Below, piece after piece: positions 9,139 through 19,562 of a DNA stretch of 64,000 nt. The translations under genes were made by a program, and so were the position numbers. Source of the stretch: Planctomycetaceae bacterium (GTDB lineage: Bacteria; Planctomycetota; Planctomycetia; Planctomycetales; Planctomycetaceae); the NCBI GenBank assembly GCA_019636285.1, contig JAHBXV010000023.1, forward strand, positions 36,693-100,692. Reading direction: 5' to 3'. The notes beneath the pieces were generated by a model. The model made no database searches. It was not told the origin of the DNA and saw nothing but the letters and a program-made list of their open reading frames with translations. The first letter of the stretch is position 1, and each line of letters starts with the position of its first letter.

Positions 9139-9840
9139 TTAATTCCTGGCCGGCGTCGATTTCACCGGGCGCGGACTGGGGGCAATTGGGCTGAAAGGCT
9201 CACTTCCAGAGAACGGTGAGGATTCAGGAATTGGCGTGGGGCTCGCGCGAAACGTGCCGCCATCCGAAGTCGCGCTGGTGGGGCGGTAAACTGGGAATGG
9301 AGTCGGGTCAATCGGAGCACTCGGCATGGGCGCCAGCATGGCGGGGTCGCGTCCCTGCTGCAGTAAGCCTTTGGCACGCAGTCCCGCAGCAGTGTTGGGG
9401 TACTTCTGAGCGACCTGTTCCAGTCGTTCGAGGCACTCTTCGAGTTCCTGCTCGGCCTGTGTAATCAGCAATGACGAACGGGCCTTGTCAACCGCCTGTT
9501 GAAGCTGTTCGGCGGTCAGCAAATTGGCGCGCTGCTGCGTCAGCTCCAACAGTTCCTGACGAAGAGTCGCTTCAGCATCGTTGGGTGTCGCAGCCTTCGG
9601 TGTCTCGGCCGGCATTGGTTCCAGCGAAGGCGCGGCAGGCTCAAGACCAAACGGCTCGTCGGACAACGAGGGCACTGCCTCCGGCTCGGGCGCCTTGACG
9701 GGAGACGGAAACGCGTCGGCAGCGGGAACGTCCTGTGCGCCAACCGGGGCCGACAGGTGCAAGCCCATGTGTCCCAGACCGATGCCCGCGAGCAGCGTCA
9801 CTCCCAAGACAAGACCGGCCGGACGAGTACGGTTCCACAT
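9139..9840 (-). CDS. Secreted proline-rich protein with coiled-coil, unknown function
   Basis: 233 aa. A Sec signal peptide covers about residues 1-36 (hydrophobic GLVLGVTLLAGIGLGHMGL, cleavage near VGAQD). A Pro/Glu-rich segment follows, then a Gln/Glu/Leu-rich helical region of about 80 residues (about 90-165) that looks like a coiled coil or single TPR-like hairpin. The C-terminus is a low-complexity Pro/Ser/Thr tail. No enzymatic motif is seen. It stands alone between the ATPase and the FtsX-like permease. Confidence 0.55.
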   Translation of the reverse strand: MWNRTRPAGLVLGVTLLAGIGLGHMGLHLSAPVGAQDVPAADAFPSPVKAPEPEAVPSLSDEPFGLEPAAPSLEPMPAETPKAATPNDAEATLRQELLELTQQRANLLTAEQLQQAVDKARSSLLITQAEQELEECLERLEQVAQKYPNTAAGLRAKGLLQQGRDPAMLAPMPSAPIDPTPFPVYRPTSATSDGGTFRASPTPIPESSPFSGSEPFSPIAPSPRPVKSTPARN

Positions 9841-9935
9841 GTTCGTCGCTCCTTCGAGTTTGCTGGCGAATGTCAGATGGGCTCACCGAATCGGCGGGTT
9901 CAGCATGCCGTTCACTGATCGCCGCGCCAAGGGGG

Positions 9936-10027
9936 AGTTGAGAGAGCGACGCGGAGAGGGGGTGAGAGGGGGACGGGGTGAATTTCTTCGTCTCCCCATC
10001 GCCCCCTCCCCGTGTCTCCCCCTCGTG
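9936..10027. repeat. Polypurine/polypyrimidine imperfect inverted repeat
   Basis: A run of GAG and GGGG blocks (9946-9985) is followed, after TGAATTTCTTC, by a complementary run of CCCC and CTC blocks. The two halves can fold on each other imperfectly (GAGGGGG against CCCCCTC at the outer ends). It lies just downstream of the FtsX-like gene stop, so it may serve in termination, or be a dispersed repeat. Confidence 0.4.
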
Positions 10028-10030
10028 AGA

Positions 10031-13000
10031 TCACTCCCCGCGTAGCGTTGTCACGATCGGAGGACGGACGGCGGAGCGGATGGCGAACCAGGATGTGGCC
10101 ATGCCCGTGAGGAAAACCACTGCCAGCGTCAGTCCGCCGCTGAGCCAGGGGACATCGGCTCCCGTTCCTGTCAGATGGGGGAGCATCGCCAACAAAGCCG
10201 CGACCGTGCCGGAAACGAGCCCCCAGCCCAGTACGAACGCATTTTCGCTGAGGATCAGTCCGACAATCTTCCCGCGCGAAAAGCCAATCGCTCGCAGGAG
10301 TGCGAGTTCTGTCTGCCGTTCGAGGACATTCCGCAGCATGACCGTGGCCAGGCCAAACGTCCCCAGGAGGAGCCCCAGACCTCCCAAGGACTGGAACGTC
10401 GAGAGATAGGTGTTCTGCACTGAGAGGAACCGGGCAAGGCGTTCCGCCACCAATTCGCTGTCGAACCCATACGCGGCCAGTCGCGTTTCAAAAAACTCAG
10501 CCACTTTGTCGGCGGTGGCGGGAGGCGTCTCGATTAGAAAATAGCGGAACCCGCGAGCATCGGGGAACAACCTGCGGAAGTTCTCATCAGACATCAGCAG
10601 CATGCCCTGGAAGATGCTGCCATCCAGCATGCCATCAATGCGCAGTCGAGCGGGTTCGCCATCCCCATCCAGTTCGACGACCGATCCCGGCCCTTTTTTG
10701 AGGCTGAACATCAACGTGTTCATATCGCCGAAAACGGGGATCGTGCCGTCGTCGTTCTGGCGATTCAGCAACTCCCACGGGTTCGATTCCGTGGCTCCGA
10801 CAAACTTGAAGCCTCCCCGTGGGATCAATTCCGGCGGAACGCCCAGGATGGTTGGCGCGCTGGTCTGAAAGAGATTGAGGCAACTTGCCTCTTCGCCGGG
10901 TTTCATGCGGAACTGAAAGACCTTCGTCTCAGCCAGCAGCTTTTCGGCGTCGCTCCCGGCGGCAGGAAGCAGGTTCAGCTTGTCGCGACCATCGGGCGTG
11001 TTCAGATCGTAAAGCACCGGCGAAGACGACTCGGCGACCAGCGTGAAGCCGCCGTTGCCACTGGCGATGTTCGGTCCTTCTTCCGCCGGGTTCTTCTGCC
11101 CGGCTGCAACGGCCACGATGAGGAACGTCGCCGAGGCGATGAGCGCCGCGCTCATGACGCTTCGCGCGCGAGACCGAGCCGCGTTGCGGAAACCCAGCCG
11201 GGCCAATGCCTGCCAGCCATGGCCCGCCAGTACCTGTCCCGGCTCTTTTCGCAACCAGCCTGAAAACGCCATCAGGCTGGCAGCCAGCATCGACATTCCG
11301 GCGACGAAGAAGACGACGATCGTCCAACTGAGTCCAGAGAACGCCTCCGTCTGCGGGATGACTCCCGTCACCGCGCCAACGATCAACAAACCCGCGAAGC
11401 TCGCGAGAAGCAGCGATCGGAACCGTGAGCGTCGACCGGCGCGGAGCGAGGCAGCCGCGTCCGTCGCGACTTCGGTGGTTCCCTGCAACTGCTCGCGGAT
11501 ACTCAGCGATTGCAGATTGCGGGTCGACCAGATGATCGCCGCGAAGGCCGCGAAGGCTGAGGACACTGCCCCGATGAGCAGGCTTTCCGGCCGCAGATAG
11601 AGCGACAGAAACCGCGTCCCCACCGCGCCGATCCACCAGGTCTTCAGGCCGAGAACCATCAGGTTCGCGTAGCCGATCGCGGCGAAGGCTCCGATCACGC
11701 CCCCCACAAGCACCAGCCCCAATCCTTCGATCAGAACCTGACGACGAACCTGGCGCGGCGTGAACCCAGTCGCGGCCAGCAGGCCCAGCGCGCGAACGCG
11801 CTGCTCGATCCCCAGACGAAACAACAGCCCCACGAGAATCACCGAGGACGCGATGACAAACAGACTGAACCCGATAAAGAGCCCGGTGAAGTCGGTCGAT
11901 CCATTCGCGGCCGCCAGACCGTAGGCCAGGATGGGCTGCACGGCCAGGTCCACCTCTTCCGGGGTCAGCTCCGCCAGAATGCCCTGCGATAGCGTCCGGG
12001 CAGCTTCGTCAGCCGCCATCCCTTTGGGAATCGCGACACGAATCGACGTGAGGCGACCATATCGGCTGGGCCACAGCTCTTGTGCCGATTTCAGGGGCAG
12101 GAACAGCTTCGGCGTCGCGCGGTAGCTGTCCCAGTATTCGTCATCGCGGGGCGTGACCTTGTCGAGGTCCATTTCGAAAGGCTGATCCCAATCGTCGAGC
12201 GATTCGACATCGGTAATTCCCTTCACGGTGGGAGTCAGACCACGATCGACCGCCGGTCCGGTCATCGCCACGATGCCCTTCACCGTGAAGAGTCGCTCCT
12301 CTTCCGGAAGCTCGCCGTACGATCCGACAAGGTGGTAGCGCATGCGGCTCTCGTCGCCCACGCCAACTTTCAGGTCTTCCGCGAGAAACTCGTTGATGAC
12401 GACGTCGAACTCACCAAGGGCGGTGGGCGGCTCGCCAAGGAACGTGAAGGGTCCGAAGGGGGGTGCGAGATTCAGCACATCCAGACCCGCCACGGTCGAG
12501 TACATCGAGTAGGCTTTGGGATCTTTGGCGTTCTCGAGCGAGTTCGCGAGATAAACCATGACGGGTGAAGTAGCCCAGCCAAGTTTGTCAGCCGCGTGCT
12601 GAATGGCCTCCGACAGGTTGTCGTCCAGAATCATCTGCTCGCTCTCGATGGAGAGAAAGCCGAGTTCTTCGTTGGCGACATGTCGCAGCCGCAGGTCCGC
12701 GATCGTCCATTTTTGCGAGAGACTCTTTTCCAGTTCGGCCGCGGTGTTGCGTGCGGCCTCCAGCCCCTCGGGCGAGTCGGGGATGTCGATCAGCATGGCG
12801 TTGACACGGCCCGGCGAACCGGTCGGATCGCGGCGCGTCGGTCGAATCTCGGCGATGTTCAATCGGTCTTGCAGCACGGGGAGCGCAACGAAGGCGTTGA
12901 GTGGCAAAACCTGGTTCGGCCTCAACCCGAATCGCGCGGCGATTGTGTCATCCGGAAGAATCGTCGACACCGTCAGCCGGATTTCGGCGGAATCGTTGTC

Positions 13001-13516
13001 CTTATGTCCGAGCAACGTATCGCGCGGGACCGTGCTGGGGAGTTCCAGCCACAACGTGATCTCGTCTCCCACCGCGACGTTAAGTTCTTTCGCGAGCGGA
13101 CCATTGATCGCCACGGAATTTGAGTCGGGTAATGGAACGCTCGCACCGGCCAGCATCTCCCAGCCGGTTTGTTCCATGCCGTGTACTATCACGTTACCGG
13201 CCCGGCGGGTGACGCCGTCGTGTTCGTACACAGTGCCGGCTGGCATGAGGATGGTGGGTGCCACGCGGGCCGGGCTCTGCAATTCGGCTTGCCATTCAGC
13301 CGCGAGGTCTTCACGAACCAACCGGTGTCCGCTGACGACAAAATCGACCGGGCCAAGGCGATCCAGCGTCATCTGCCGCAGGCTGCCGCGCATGGAGTCG
13401 CCCACGATCATTGCCCCCGCAATTGTCGCGGTCCCGACGATCACGCCCGCGAGAATCGCAAGTTGCGTTTTCCAGTAGTAGGTCAGGGTCTGAAGGACCA
13501 GTTGCAGCGATGTCAT
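10031..13516 (-). CDS. Large FtsX-like ABC transporter permease
   Basis: 1161 aa from MTSLQLVLQTL; 19 upstream codons are open but unlikely to be used. An N-terminal TM helix (TQLAILAGVIVGTATIAGA) leads to a long extracytoplasmic MacB-like region. A central set of TM helices (about 520-700, containing IEQRVRALGLLAATGFTPRQV, an FtsX coupling segment) is followed by a second extracytoplasmic region. A C-terminal FtsX domain contains ERQTELALLRAIGFSRGKI. Two FtsX domains in one chain is the duplicated architecture of LolC/E-like or lipid/lipoprotein-type permeases. No ATPase gene is adjacent, so its partner is encoded elsewhere. It lies 57 bp downstream of the helicase gene on the same strand. 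Confidence 0.82.
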   Translation of the reverse strand: MTSLQLVLQTLTYYWKTQLAILAGVIVGTATIAGAMIVGDSMRGSLRQMTLDRLGPVDFVVSGHRLVREDLAAEWQAELQSPARVAPTILMPAGTVYEHDGVTRRAGNVIVHGMEQTGWEMLAGASVPLPDSNSVAINGPLAKELNVAVGDEITLWLELPSTVPRDTLLGHKDNDSAEIRLTVSTILPDDTIAARFGLRPNQVLPLNAFVALPVLQDRLNIAEIRPTRRDPTGSPGRVNAMLIDIPDSPEGLEAARNTAAELEKSLSQKWTIADLRLRHVANEELGFLSIESEQMILDDNLSEAIQHAADKLGWATSPVMVYLANSLENAKDPKAYSMYSTVAGLDVLNLAPPFGPFTFLGEPPTALGEFDVVINEFLAEDLKVGVGDESRMRYHLVGSYGELPEEERLFTVKGIVAMTGPAVDRGLTPTVKGITDVESLDDWDQPFEMDLDKVTPRDDEYWDSYRATPKLFLPLKSAQELWPSRYGRLTSIRVAIPKGMAADEAARTLSQGILAELTPEEVDLAVQPILAYGLAAANGSTDFTGLFIGFSLFVIASSVILVGLLFRLGIEQRVRALGLLAATGFTPRQVRRQVLIEGLGLVLVGGVIGAFAAIGYANLMVLGLKTWWIGAVGTRFLSLYLRPESLLIGAVSSAFAAFAAIIWSTRNLQSLSIREQLQGTTEVATDAAASLRAGRRSRFRSLLLASFAGLLIVGAVTGVIPQTEAFSGLSWTIVVFFVAGMSMLAASLMAFSGWLRKEPGQVLAGHGWQALARLGFRNAARSRARSVMSAALIASATFLIVAVAAGQKNPAEEGPNIASGNGGFTLVAESSSPVLYDLNTPDGRDKLNLLPAAGSDAEKLLAETKVFQFRMKPGEEASCLNLFQTSAPTILGVPPELIPRGGFKFVGATESNPWELLNRQNDDGTIPVFGDMNTLMFSLKKGPGSVVELDGDGEPARLRIDGMLDGSIFQGMLLMSDENFRRLFPDARGFRYFLIETPPATADKVAEFFETRLAAYGFDSELVAERLARFLSVQNTYLSTFQSLGGLGLLLGTFGLATVMLRNVLERQTELALLRAIGFSRGKIVGLILSENAFVLGWGLVSGTVAALLAMLPHLTGTGADVPWLSGGLTLAVVFLTGMATSWFAIRSAVRPPIVTTLRGE

Positions 13517-13573
13517 GAACGTCCTCGTGTCGGCATTTGCGCGATATGCCGACGGCAATCGATTCCAGGGCAA

Positions 13574-16021
13574 TCACTCGTCATCCAGCCCCGTTCCAAA
13601 GTCGTCGACGACCGGCTCAGTTGACTCGCTCGAATCGGAGACCGACGGTTCCTCCTGAATCATGTCGCGATCGTCCGCATGGGCAAGCGCGTATTCGGTC
13701 GACTGCGGATCGACCTCGTGGCACGCCGCCGTCAGTCGGCCGCTGATATCCAACAGCCATTCGCGCCAGGCAATGGGATCCAGACCGGTGGGGGTCACCT
13801 GCCGGAACTCTCCCAGAAGCAAAATCAACCTGAGGAGATGCTTGAAGATCAGACCTTCCTGTTTGGCCAGGTCGCGGCCCGTTACGAACTTGTTGAAGTC
13901 GCCGCCGAACTCCAGCAAATCGCCCGCGACCCATGCTGGCACGATGTTCAGCCCCGGCAGACCAGGATAATCGCTGTCGAACAGCATTCCGACTTTCTCG
14001 GCGAGCGTCGGCGCATATTTGCGTTCTTCAGGGGGTGTTCCCGGCTCATTGGTGGGATAGAGATCGCCAGCCGGCAACAGCCCGCGCGCGACAATCTCGG
14101 GGTCGACCTTCTCCACGGCCAGCGGTCCCGGCGGCAGCCGATGCGGTGGCGGAACCCGCACAGACCTCAGCAGCGAACGCGGGAACTCGAGGACGCTCTC
14201 CAGCAGTTGCAATCGTTCGGCTTCATCGGCCAACCCCAGGTAGTCGAGCAGATACATGCCAAACAGAGGATTGATGCCGCGAAACACGAAGAGCTGCGGC
14301 AGCTTTTCGGTCGGCCGCGCGAACTTCGCCTGGTATTGCGGCGTTTTCTCTTCAGGCCGTGCGACCGGCTGTTTGCCCTCTGCCACTCGCCCCGCGTCGA
14401 GGGCCTTCTGCAACTGCTGCGACAGCCAGCTTTGAGCCACCGGCGCGGGTTCCGCCTGAGCCTCAATCACCGTGCCCTCCGCATTGGCTTTCGGAAGTGG
14501 CGGCGGCGGTTCGAGGGTGACGAACTCGGCGGCGTGCAGCGTCATTAGCATGCGGTCGAGCCGTTTTTCGCCTTGCTGCACGGCCTGGCTGTCGAGGAGA
14601 CGCTTTCCGAGAACCTTGCGCACTTCCTCGACATCGGGAGAGATTTGCAGCAGATAAGCCAGCATCCGCCAGGGCAACTCGCAACGGCTGACGAGATTTC
14701 CCGGCGGCGATGCGCGCAGCTTCTCGAACTGCTGCTCGTTCCAGTACTGCCGCTCGGGATTCCGCGTCGGCATCTTCTTCTTGAGGGCCTTCTTGGCCTT
14801 AATCAGTTGCGGATCCCGCGTGTCTTCCGGGATCTGGTCGTACTTTTCTTTCCAGCGCAGAATCCGTACGTCGTCTTCGTGGGGAATCACGTAGACGAAC
14901 CCCTGCGTATCGAACTGCGGTCGTCCGGCACGGCCGAAGATCTGATGCGCCGAACTGGGGTCGATCAACTTCTGGCGTCCAGGCGGTCCTTTCATCAGCG
15001 AAGGAAGCACCACCGTCCGCGCCGGCAGGTTGATTCCCGCCGCCAACGTTTCCGTACACACGCAGATGGTGAGCAGCTTCTTCTGGAACAGCGTTTCGAC
15101 GATTCGCTTGTAGCGGGGCAACAGGCCCGCATGATGCACGCCCACGCCGCGCAAGAGAATCTGCTTGAGCTTGGGGCCGACTCCTTTGGTAAAGTCTTCG
15201 CGGCCGAGTTCTTCAACAAGCTGCTTCTGCTGACCGTCGGCCAGCAGCGACTTGCCCTTCATCTGCTCGGCCACGTTCCAGCATTCGTCGCGATTGAAAC
15301 AGAAAACGAGCGCTGGAGTTTTGCGAGCCTCGGCGTCGCCGACGGCCAGATCTTCCAGCAAGTCGTTCAGCAGCATGTCGGGAACCCAGCGAAAGGTCAG
15401 CGGCACTTTGCGCTCGCTGCTCCGCGCCAGTTCCAGGCGGCGGCCATGACACCGCTCCAGCCACAACAGGAAGTCGATCTCGTTTCCCACGGTCGCCGAC
15501 AGGAGCAGCAGCCGCACATGTTTGGGCAGCAGCGACAGCGCGAACTCCCAGACAATGCCGCGCTCGGGGTCCGAAAAGCTGTGGAACTCGTCCATCACCA
15601 CGCCGAGGACGTTCGTGAAGTCGAATCCACCGCGATGCAACAGGCGATTGAGCAGAATTTCCGCGACGACCACCAGCACTTTCGCGTCGGGGTTGACGCG
15701 GCGATGCCCGGTCACCAAGCCCACATCATCCGCTGAAAATCCCCAGCGAACCGCCGCTTCGCGCAGTTCCACGAATTTCTGTTCGGTCAGCGCGATCAGC
15801 GGCGTCGTGTAATAGGTTGTCTTGCCGGTCGCCAGCGCTTCGTAGCAGGCGGCTTCGGCAATCAGCGTTTTGCCGGTACCAGTCGGAGCGCAGACCAGCA
15901 CGCCCTGGTTGGACGTGAACCACGCCAGGAGCGCCTCTTCCTGAACTGGATAAGGCGCGTACGGCAGCAGGTCGAGATAGCGACCGCACAATTCATCGCG
16001 GGAAAGAACTTCGGCTGACAT
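13574..16021 (-). CDS. Ski2-like DEAD/DEAH-box helicase
   Basis: 815 aa. Superfamily 2 helicase motifs appear in order: I APTGTGKT (45-52), Ia TTPLIALTEQK, II DEFH, III SATVGN, and VI QIFGRAGRPQFD. DEFH in motif II and the GRAGRP form of motif VI place it in the Ski2/Mtr4/Hel308-like group. A C-terminal region of about 350 residues, rich in Pro and charged residues, has no recognisable accessory domain. The substrate, RNA or DNA, cannot be told from sequence. It ends 57 bp before the permease start and may share its transcript. Confidence 0.82.
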   Translation of the reverse strand: MSAEVLSRDELCGRYLDLLPYAPYPVQEEALLAWFTSNQGVLVCAPTGTGKTLIAEAACYEALATGKTTYYTTPLIALTEQKFVELREAAVRWGFSADDVGLVTGHRRVNPDAKVLVVVAEILLNRLLHRGGFDFTNVLGVVMDEFHSFSDPERGIVWEFALSLLPKHVRLLLLSATVGNEIDFLLWLERCHGRRLELARSSERKVPLTFRWVPDMLLNDLLEDLAVGDAEARKTPALVFCFNRDECWNVAEQMKGKSLLADGQQKQLVEELGREDFTKGVGPKLKQILLRGVGVHHAGLLPRYKRIVETLFQKKLLTICVCTETLAAGINLPARTVVLPSLMKGPPGRQKLIDPSSAHQIFGRAGRPQFDTQGFVYVIPHEDDVRILRWKEKYDQIPEDTRDPQLIKAKKALKKKMPTRNPERQYWNEQQFEKLRASPPGNLVSRCELPWRMLAYLLQISPDVEEVRKVLGKRLLDSQAVQQGEKRLDRMLMTLHAAEFVTLEPPPPLPKANAEGTVIEAQAEPAPVAQSWLSQQLQKALDAGRVAEGKQPVARPEEKTPQYQAKFARPTEKLPQLFVFRGINPLFGMYLLDYLGLADEAERLQLLESVLEFPRSLLRSVRVPPPHRLPPGPLAVEKVDPEIVARGLLPAGDLYPTNEPGTPPEERKYAPTLAEKVGMLFDSDYPGLPGLNIVPAWVAGDLLEFGGDFNKFVTGRDLAKQEGLIFKHLLRLILLLGEFRQVTPTGLDPIAWREWLLDISGRLTAACHEVDPQSTEYALAHADDRDMIQEEPSVSDSSESTEPVVDDFGTGLDDE

Positions 16022-16106
16022 GCCGTCAGTCTAGCCGCGGCGCGGGCGGACCGTAAGCAACGCCCGACGTCTCCATAGCCGCGACCCAAAGGGGGAGCGC
16101 TGCTCC

Positions 16107-16562
16107 TCATCGCCCCGAGCGCAAAATCGGTTCCAGCACTTCCTCGAAGTCGGCGATGTCCTTGAACTCGCGATAGACCGAGGCAAACCGAACGAAGGCG
16201 ACCTGGTCGATTTCCCGCAGGGCCTCCATCACCATTTCGCCGATCTGCCGCGAAGGAACTTCGCGATCGAACTGCTCGTAAAGATCCGCCTCGATATCGC
16301 AGATGATGCGTTCGATGGTCTCTTCGCTGATGGGGCGCTTATAGCACGCCTTTTCGAGGCCGGAGCGAATCTTGGTCCGATCGAAGGGAACCCGGCTGCC
16401 ATCTTTCTTGATGACCTTCAGCGGCGATTCCTCGATCTTTTCATACGTGGTGAATCGCCGTTCGCACGACAGACACTCTCGGCGTCGGCGAATGACAAAG
16501 GCCTGACTCAATCGCGAGTCGATCACCTTGGTTTCGCCTTGTCGGCAGTAGGGGCATTGCAT
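16107..16562 (-). CDS. nrdR: Transcriptional repressor NrdR
   Basis: 151 aa, the normal family length. The N-terminal zinc ribbon has CPYC (C3, C6) and CLSC (C30, C33), followed by RRFTTYE. An ATP-cone domain (about 49-139) begins with [16 protein letters not shown]. NrdR senses (d)ATP and represses ribonucleotide reductase genes by binding paired NrdR boxes. No nrd gene is in the window, so its targets are elsewhere. All four zinc ligands and the ATP-cone Lys/Arg core are present. Confidence 0.96.
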   Translation of the reverse strand: MQCPYCRQGETKVIDSRLSQAFVIRRRRECLSCERRFTTYEKIEESPLKVIKKDGSRVPFDRTKIRSGLEKACYKRPISEETIERIICDIEADLYEQFDREVPSRQIGEMVMEALREIDQVAFVRFASVYREFKDIADFEEVLEPILRSGR

Positions 16563-16745
16563 GCTGTTGGCGCCTCGGGGAAGACATCCCTTTCACCCTG
16601 AGAAAGTGCCCCGGACATCGCGCGGGGGCTCTTTCGTCACGCTGCTAAAGAGCACGCGTAACCTGATGGTATCTTTGGCGTTGCGAGACATCCAGCGAAA
16701 TCCGGAAAATCTGGCAGAGTCTATTCGTCTTACCGTGGTGGACAA

Positions 16746-17681
16746 TCAACCAGCCTGTTCCCAAGGGATGGGCAACTTGGCCTTCGTCGCCCGTGTCTCC
16801 AGCAGGGCGACTGTCGATGCGTCGAGGGGTACCTCGCTCCCCTTCAGGTCACCATGCCAGACACTCGATTTGGGCAGTCGATCGCGCACCGAGTGCAATT
16901 GCACCAGGAAGTGCTCTCGCCCGCCGAATTTCTCCGGGTCGATCACCAGGCAGACATGCTCGCTGGCTTCCGCGAACGAACCGCGTCGCTTTTTGTTCAC
17001 GGGGAGTTTCCCACCGGCTAGACCGCTGGTCATCAGTCCCGCGACCAGTCCGCTCCACATCGCCGCGAACGCGGCGGGCAAAGTCGGTTGCCCGTTCGTA
17101 TTTCCCGGAATGCACCGTCCCGAAACAATGGCCACTTCATCGACACCCGTCGGCATGCCGATCGCAAACGGATGCTCGCCGGTCAGCGGGGCGGTTTCGC
17201 CCGGGGGCGCGACACACGCCACGTCGGTACTCGTGGTGCAGAAGCCAATGCACGACTGGTCGGCTGCCGCGTACACGTAGGTTCCCGGATCGCCGCAGGG
17301 CTGGCTGTTGCGCACGACCACGACTCCAACGCCAAGTTCCCGCGCTTTCTCGATGGCCAGATTCATGGCCCGCGTGACGGCGATCTGCCCCAGGCCCGTG
17401 CTGCCATCCAGAAGCGCGACGGCGGGAGTTTGCGAAACCGTCAGCAGTTTCGCGCGAGGATCGATGTCTCCCAGATCCAGATTGTTGAGCAGTTCATCAA
17501 TCCAGGTCGCGCCATGAACCGGTTCGCCGCGCAGATCGGCTTCGATCAATCGATCGGCGGCCATCTCCGCCTCGACCGCGAAGACGCCTTTCTTCACCAG
17601 CAACGCGGCGAGCAGTTCTCGCAAACCCGCCACGGGAACCAGGGTTCGCGATTCCGCCTCCGATCGAAGTTCATCTGACAT
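16746..17681 (-). CDS. Malate/L-lactate dehydrogenase family (Ldh_2) oxidoreductase
   Basis: 311 aa from MSDELRSEAES. An AGGA lies about 6 nt upstream of this ATG; the open frame has 16 more codons. Family features are the N-terminal helix pair, RGEPVHGATW (corresponding to the usual RGxxSHG), GLGQIAVTRAMNLAIEKARELGVGVVVVRNS, and PFAIGMPTG in the nucleotide-binding region. Members are NAD(P)-dependent 2-oxoacid reductases (malate, ureidoglycolate, 2,3-diketogulonate). The chain is at the short end for the family and Val replaces Ser next to the active His, so the substrate is open. Confidence 0.72.
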   Translation of the reverse strand: MSDELRSEAESRTLVPVAGLRELLAALLVKKGVFAVEAEMAADRLIEADLRGEPVHGATWIDELLNNLDLGDIDPRAKLLTVSQTPAVALLDGSTGLGQIAVTRAMNLAIEKARELGVGVVVVRNSQPCGDPGTYVYAAADQSCIGFCTTSTDVACVAPPGETAPLTGEHPFAIGMPTGVDEVAIVSGRCIPGNTNGQPTLPAAFAAMWSGLVAGLMTSGLAGGKLPVNKKRRGSFAEASEHVCLVIDPEKFGGREHFLVQLHSVRDRLPKSSVWHGDLKGSEVPLDASTVALLETRATKAKLPIPWEQAG

Positions 17682-17976
17682 GGTGATCCTGACAAGCCAG
17701 TCGCGGGAGACTTTTCGAAACACGCCCAAAACAAGCGGCCGAATGCCCCGAAAGCATGTCGGTCGCGGACTCGCTACAGCCTAGCCACTCGTCCCCCGCA
17801 GGAAAAACCTGTCTCCCTCTCGAATCCGTGCCGGGTGGTTCGCCGATCGGTTGAAACTCCCCGGTCCCGCCCCTAAAACGACGCTCAGGAAGCCCCAGCG
17901 GCTTCATTGCAAACCCTCCGAATCGCGTCGATTGCCGTAACGCACAGTCGCGACGACCACGAAAGCCCGCAATCTC

Positions 17977-19209
17977 ATGGCACGAGTCAACGACAGTTAC
18001 CTGAAACTCAAGGCGGGTTACCTGTTTCCGGAAATCGGTCGACGGGTCCGCAAGTTCTGCGACGATCACCCCGAGGCGAAAGTCATTCGCCTGGGGATTG
18101 GCGACGTCACCGAGCCGCTTCCGTCCGTGGTCTGCCACGCCATGCATGCCGCGATCGACGAAATGGCCCGCCGCGAGACGTTTCGCGGCTATGGCCCCGA
18201 GCAAGGTTACGAATTTCTACGCGCGGCGATCGCCGAGCACGACTACCGGGCCCGCGGTTGCGAGATTTCGGCGGACGAGATCTTCGTCTCCGACGGATCC
18301 AAGTGCGATACCGGCAACATTCTCGAAATTCTTGGCCCCGAGAACGTCGTCGCGGTATCGGACCCGGTCTACCCGGTCTACGTCGACACGAACGTGATGG
18401 CCGGCCGAACCGGCATCGCCGACGCCGATGGTCGCTATGCCGGGCTGGTCTACCTCGAGGCGACCGAGGCCAACGGATTCGTCCCGGAAATTCCCCAGCA
18501 GCCGGTGGACGTCATCTACCTGTGCTATCCAAACAACCCGACCGGCATGGTGGCCGATCGCCAGACATTGAAGAAGTGGGTCGACTACGCCAACGCGAAT
18601 CGGGCGATCATCTTCTTCGATGCCGCGTACGAGGCCTTCATCACCGATCCGGAAATCCCGCACTCCATTTATGAAATTCCCGGCGCCCGGACCTGTGCCA
18701 TCGAGTTCCGCAGTTTCAGCAAGACGGCTGGCTTCACCGGCACACGCTGCGCGTTCACGGTGGTACCCAAAGACCTGGCCGCCACGGACTCGAACGGCAA
18801 CGCGGTACCGCTATTCGACCTGTGGAATCGCCGTCAGTCGACGAAATTCAACGGAGTCTCCTACGTCGTACAGCGCGGCGCGGAAGCGGTCTATTCGGAT
18901 CAGGGCCGCCGCGAAGTGAAGGAATTGATCAGCTTCTACCTCGAAAACGCCCGCCGGCTCCGTGAAGGGTTGGAGCGTGCGGGCTTGACCGTCTACGGCG
19001 GTGTCAACGCGCCGTACGTCTGGCTAAAGACACCCACCGGAACCACGAGCTGGCAATTCTTCGACCAGCTTCTCGATCGCGCCCACGTGGTCGGAACGCC
19101 TGGCAGCGGCTTTGGCGCTGCTGGCGAAGGCTTCTTCCGGCTCTCGGCCTTCAATAGTCGTGAAAATGTCGACGAAGCAATCGGACGGGTCGGTCGAGCC
19201 CTGGCTTGA
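17977..19209 (+). CDS. dapL: LL-diaminopimelate aminotransferase DapL
   Basis: 410 aa, full family length. This PLP enzyme converts tetrahydrodipicolinate directly to LL-2,6-diaminopimelate with glutamate as amino donor, bypassing the succinylase and acetylase steps of lysine and cell-wall synthesis. The N-terminus [17 protein letters not shown] and the segment [12 protein letters not shown] are characteristic. PLP contacts are seen in YPNNPTG (Asn about 187) and [12 protein letters not shown] (Schiff-base Lys about 249). It is a single gene with a 295-bp upstream gap. Presence of DapL is typical of Planctomycetes, Chlamydiae and some other groups. Confidence 0.96.
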   Translation: MARVNDSYLKLKAGYLFPEIGRRVRKFCDDHPEAKVIRLGIGDVTEPLPSVVCHAMHAAIDEMARRETFRGYGPEQGYEFLRAAIAEHDYRARGCEISADEIFVSDGSKCDTGNILEILGPENVVAVSDPVYPVYVDTNVMAGRTGIADADGRYAGLVYLEATEANGFVPEIPQQPVDVIYLCYPNNPTGMVADRQTLKKWVDYANANRAIIFFDAAYEAFITDPEIPHSIYEIPGARTCAIEFRSFSKTAGFTGTRCAFTVVPKDLAATDSNGNAVPLFDLWNRRQSTKFNGVSYVVQRGAEAVYSDQGRREVKELISFYLENARRLREGLERAGLTVYGGVNAPYVWLKTPTGTTSWQFFDQLLDRAHVVGTPGSGFGAAGEGFFRLSAFNSRENVDEAIGRVGRALA

Positions 19210-19562
19210 TTGCCTCTGGCGGGCGATTCGGCAATTTTCGCCGGTTCCTGCCGCGCGCCGTCCGGTTTTCCCGAGGAAGCCGGGGTTGGGCGCGCTTCCG
19301 ACTTGACGCTTCCGCCGAAAATCAACTATTTCCGGCCGTCGACGAAGCTGAAGCGAGCCTTCAGGGGCCAGTGGAGGACTTCGTCCCAATTCACGTCGTG
19401 CGACGCTGTGGCACCCCGGAAATTAGCGTTCAGCCGAATAGGTCTTGGCGACGAATATTTCGTCGCAGGACGACTTTAGTGAATTCACGGATTGGTTCGG
19501 GCCGGGTGTCCCATGTCTTGGGCGTCATGCCCACGATTTACCTCGGAAGGAGCGAGATTCAA
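19210..19562 (+). promoter_or_regulatory. Leader region of first tandem secreted-protein gene
   Basis: No convincing coding potential. GCGACGAA and TTCGTCGC, separated by TAT, form an 8-bp inverted repeat at 19449-19467, a candidate operator or leader hairpin. The last 40 nt (GCCCACGA ... AAGGAGCGA ... ATGAAG) resemble the end of the leader of the paralogous gene at 20745. This shows that the duplication included the translation signals. Confidence 0.35.
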
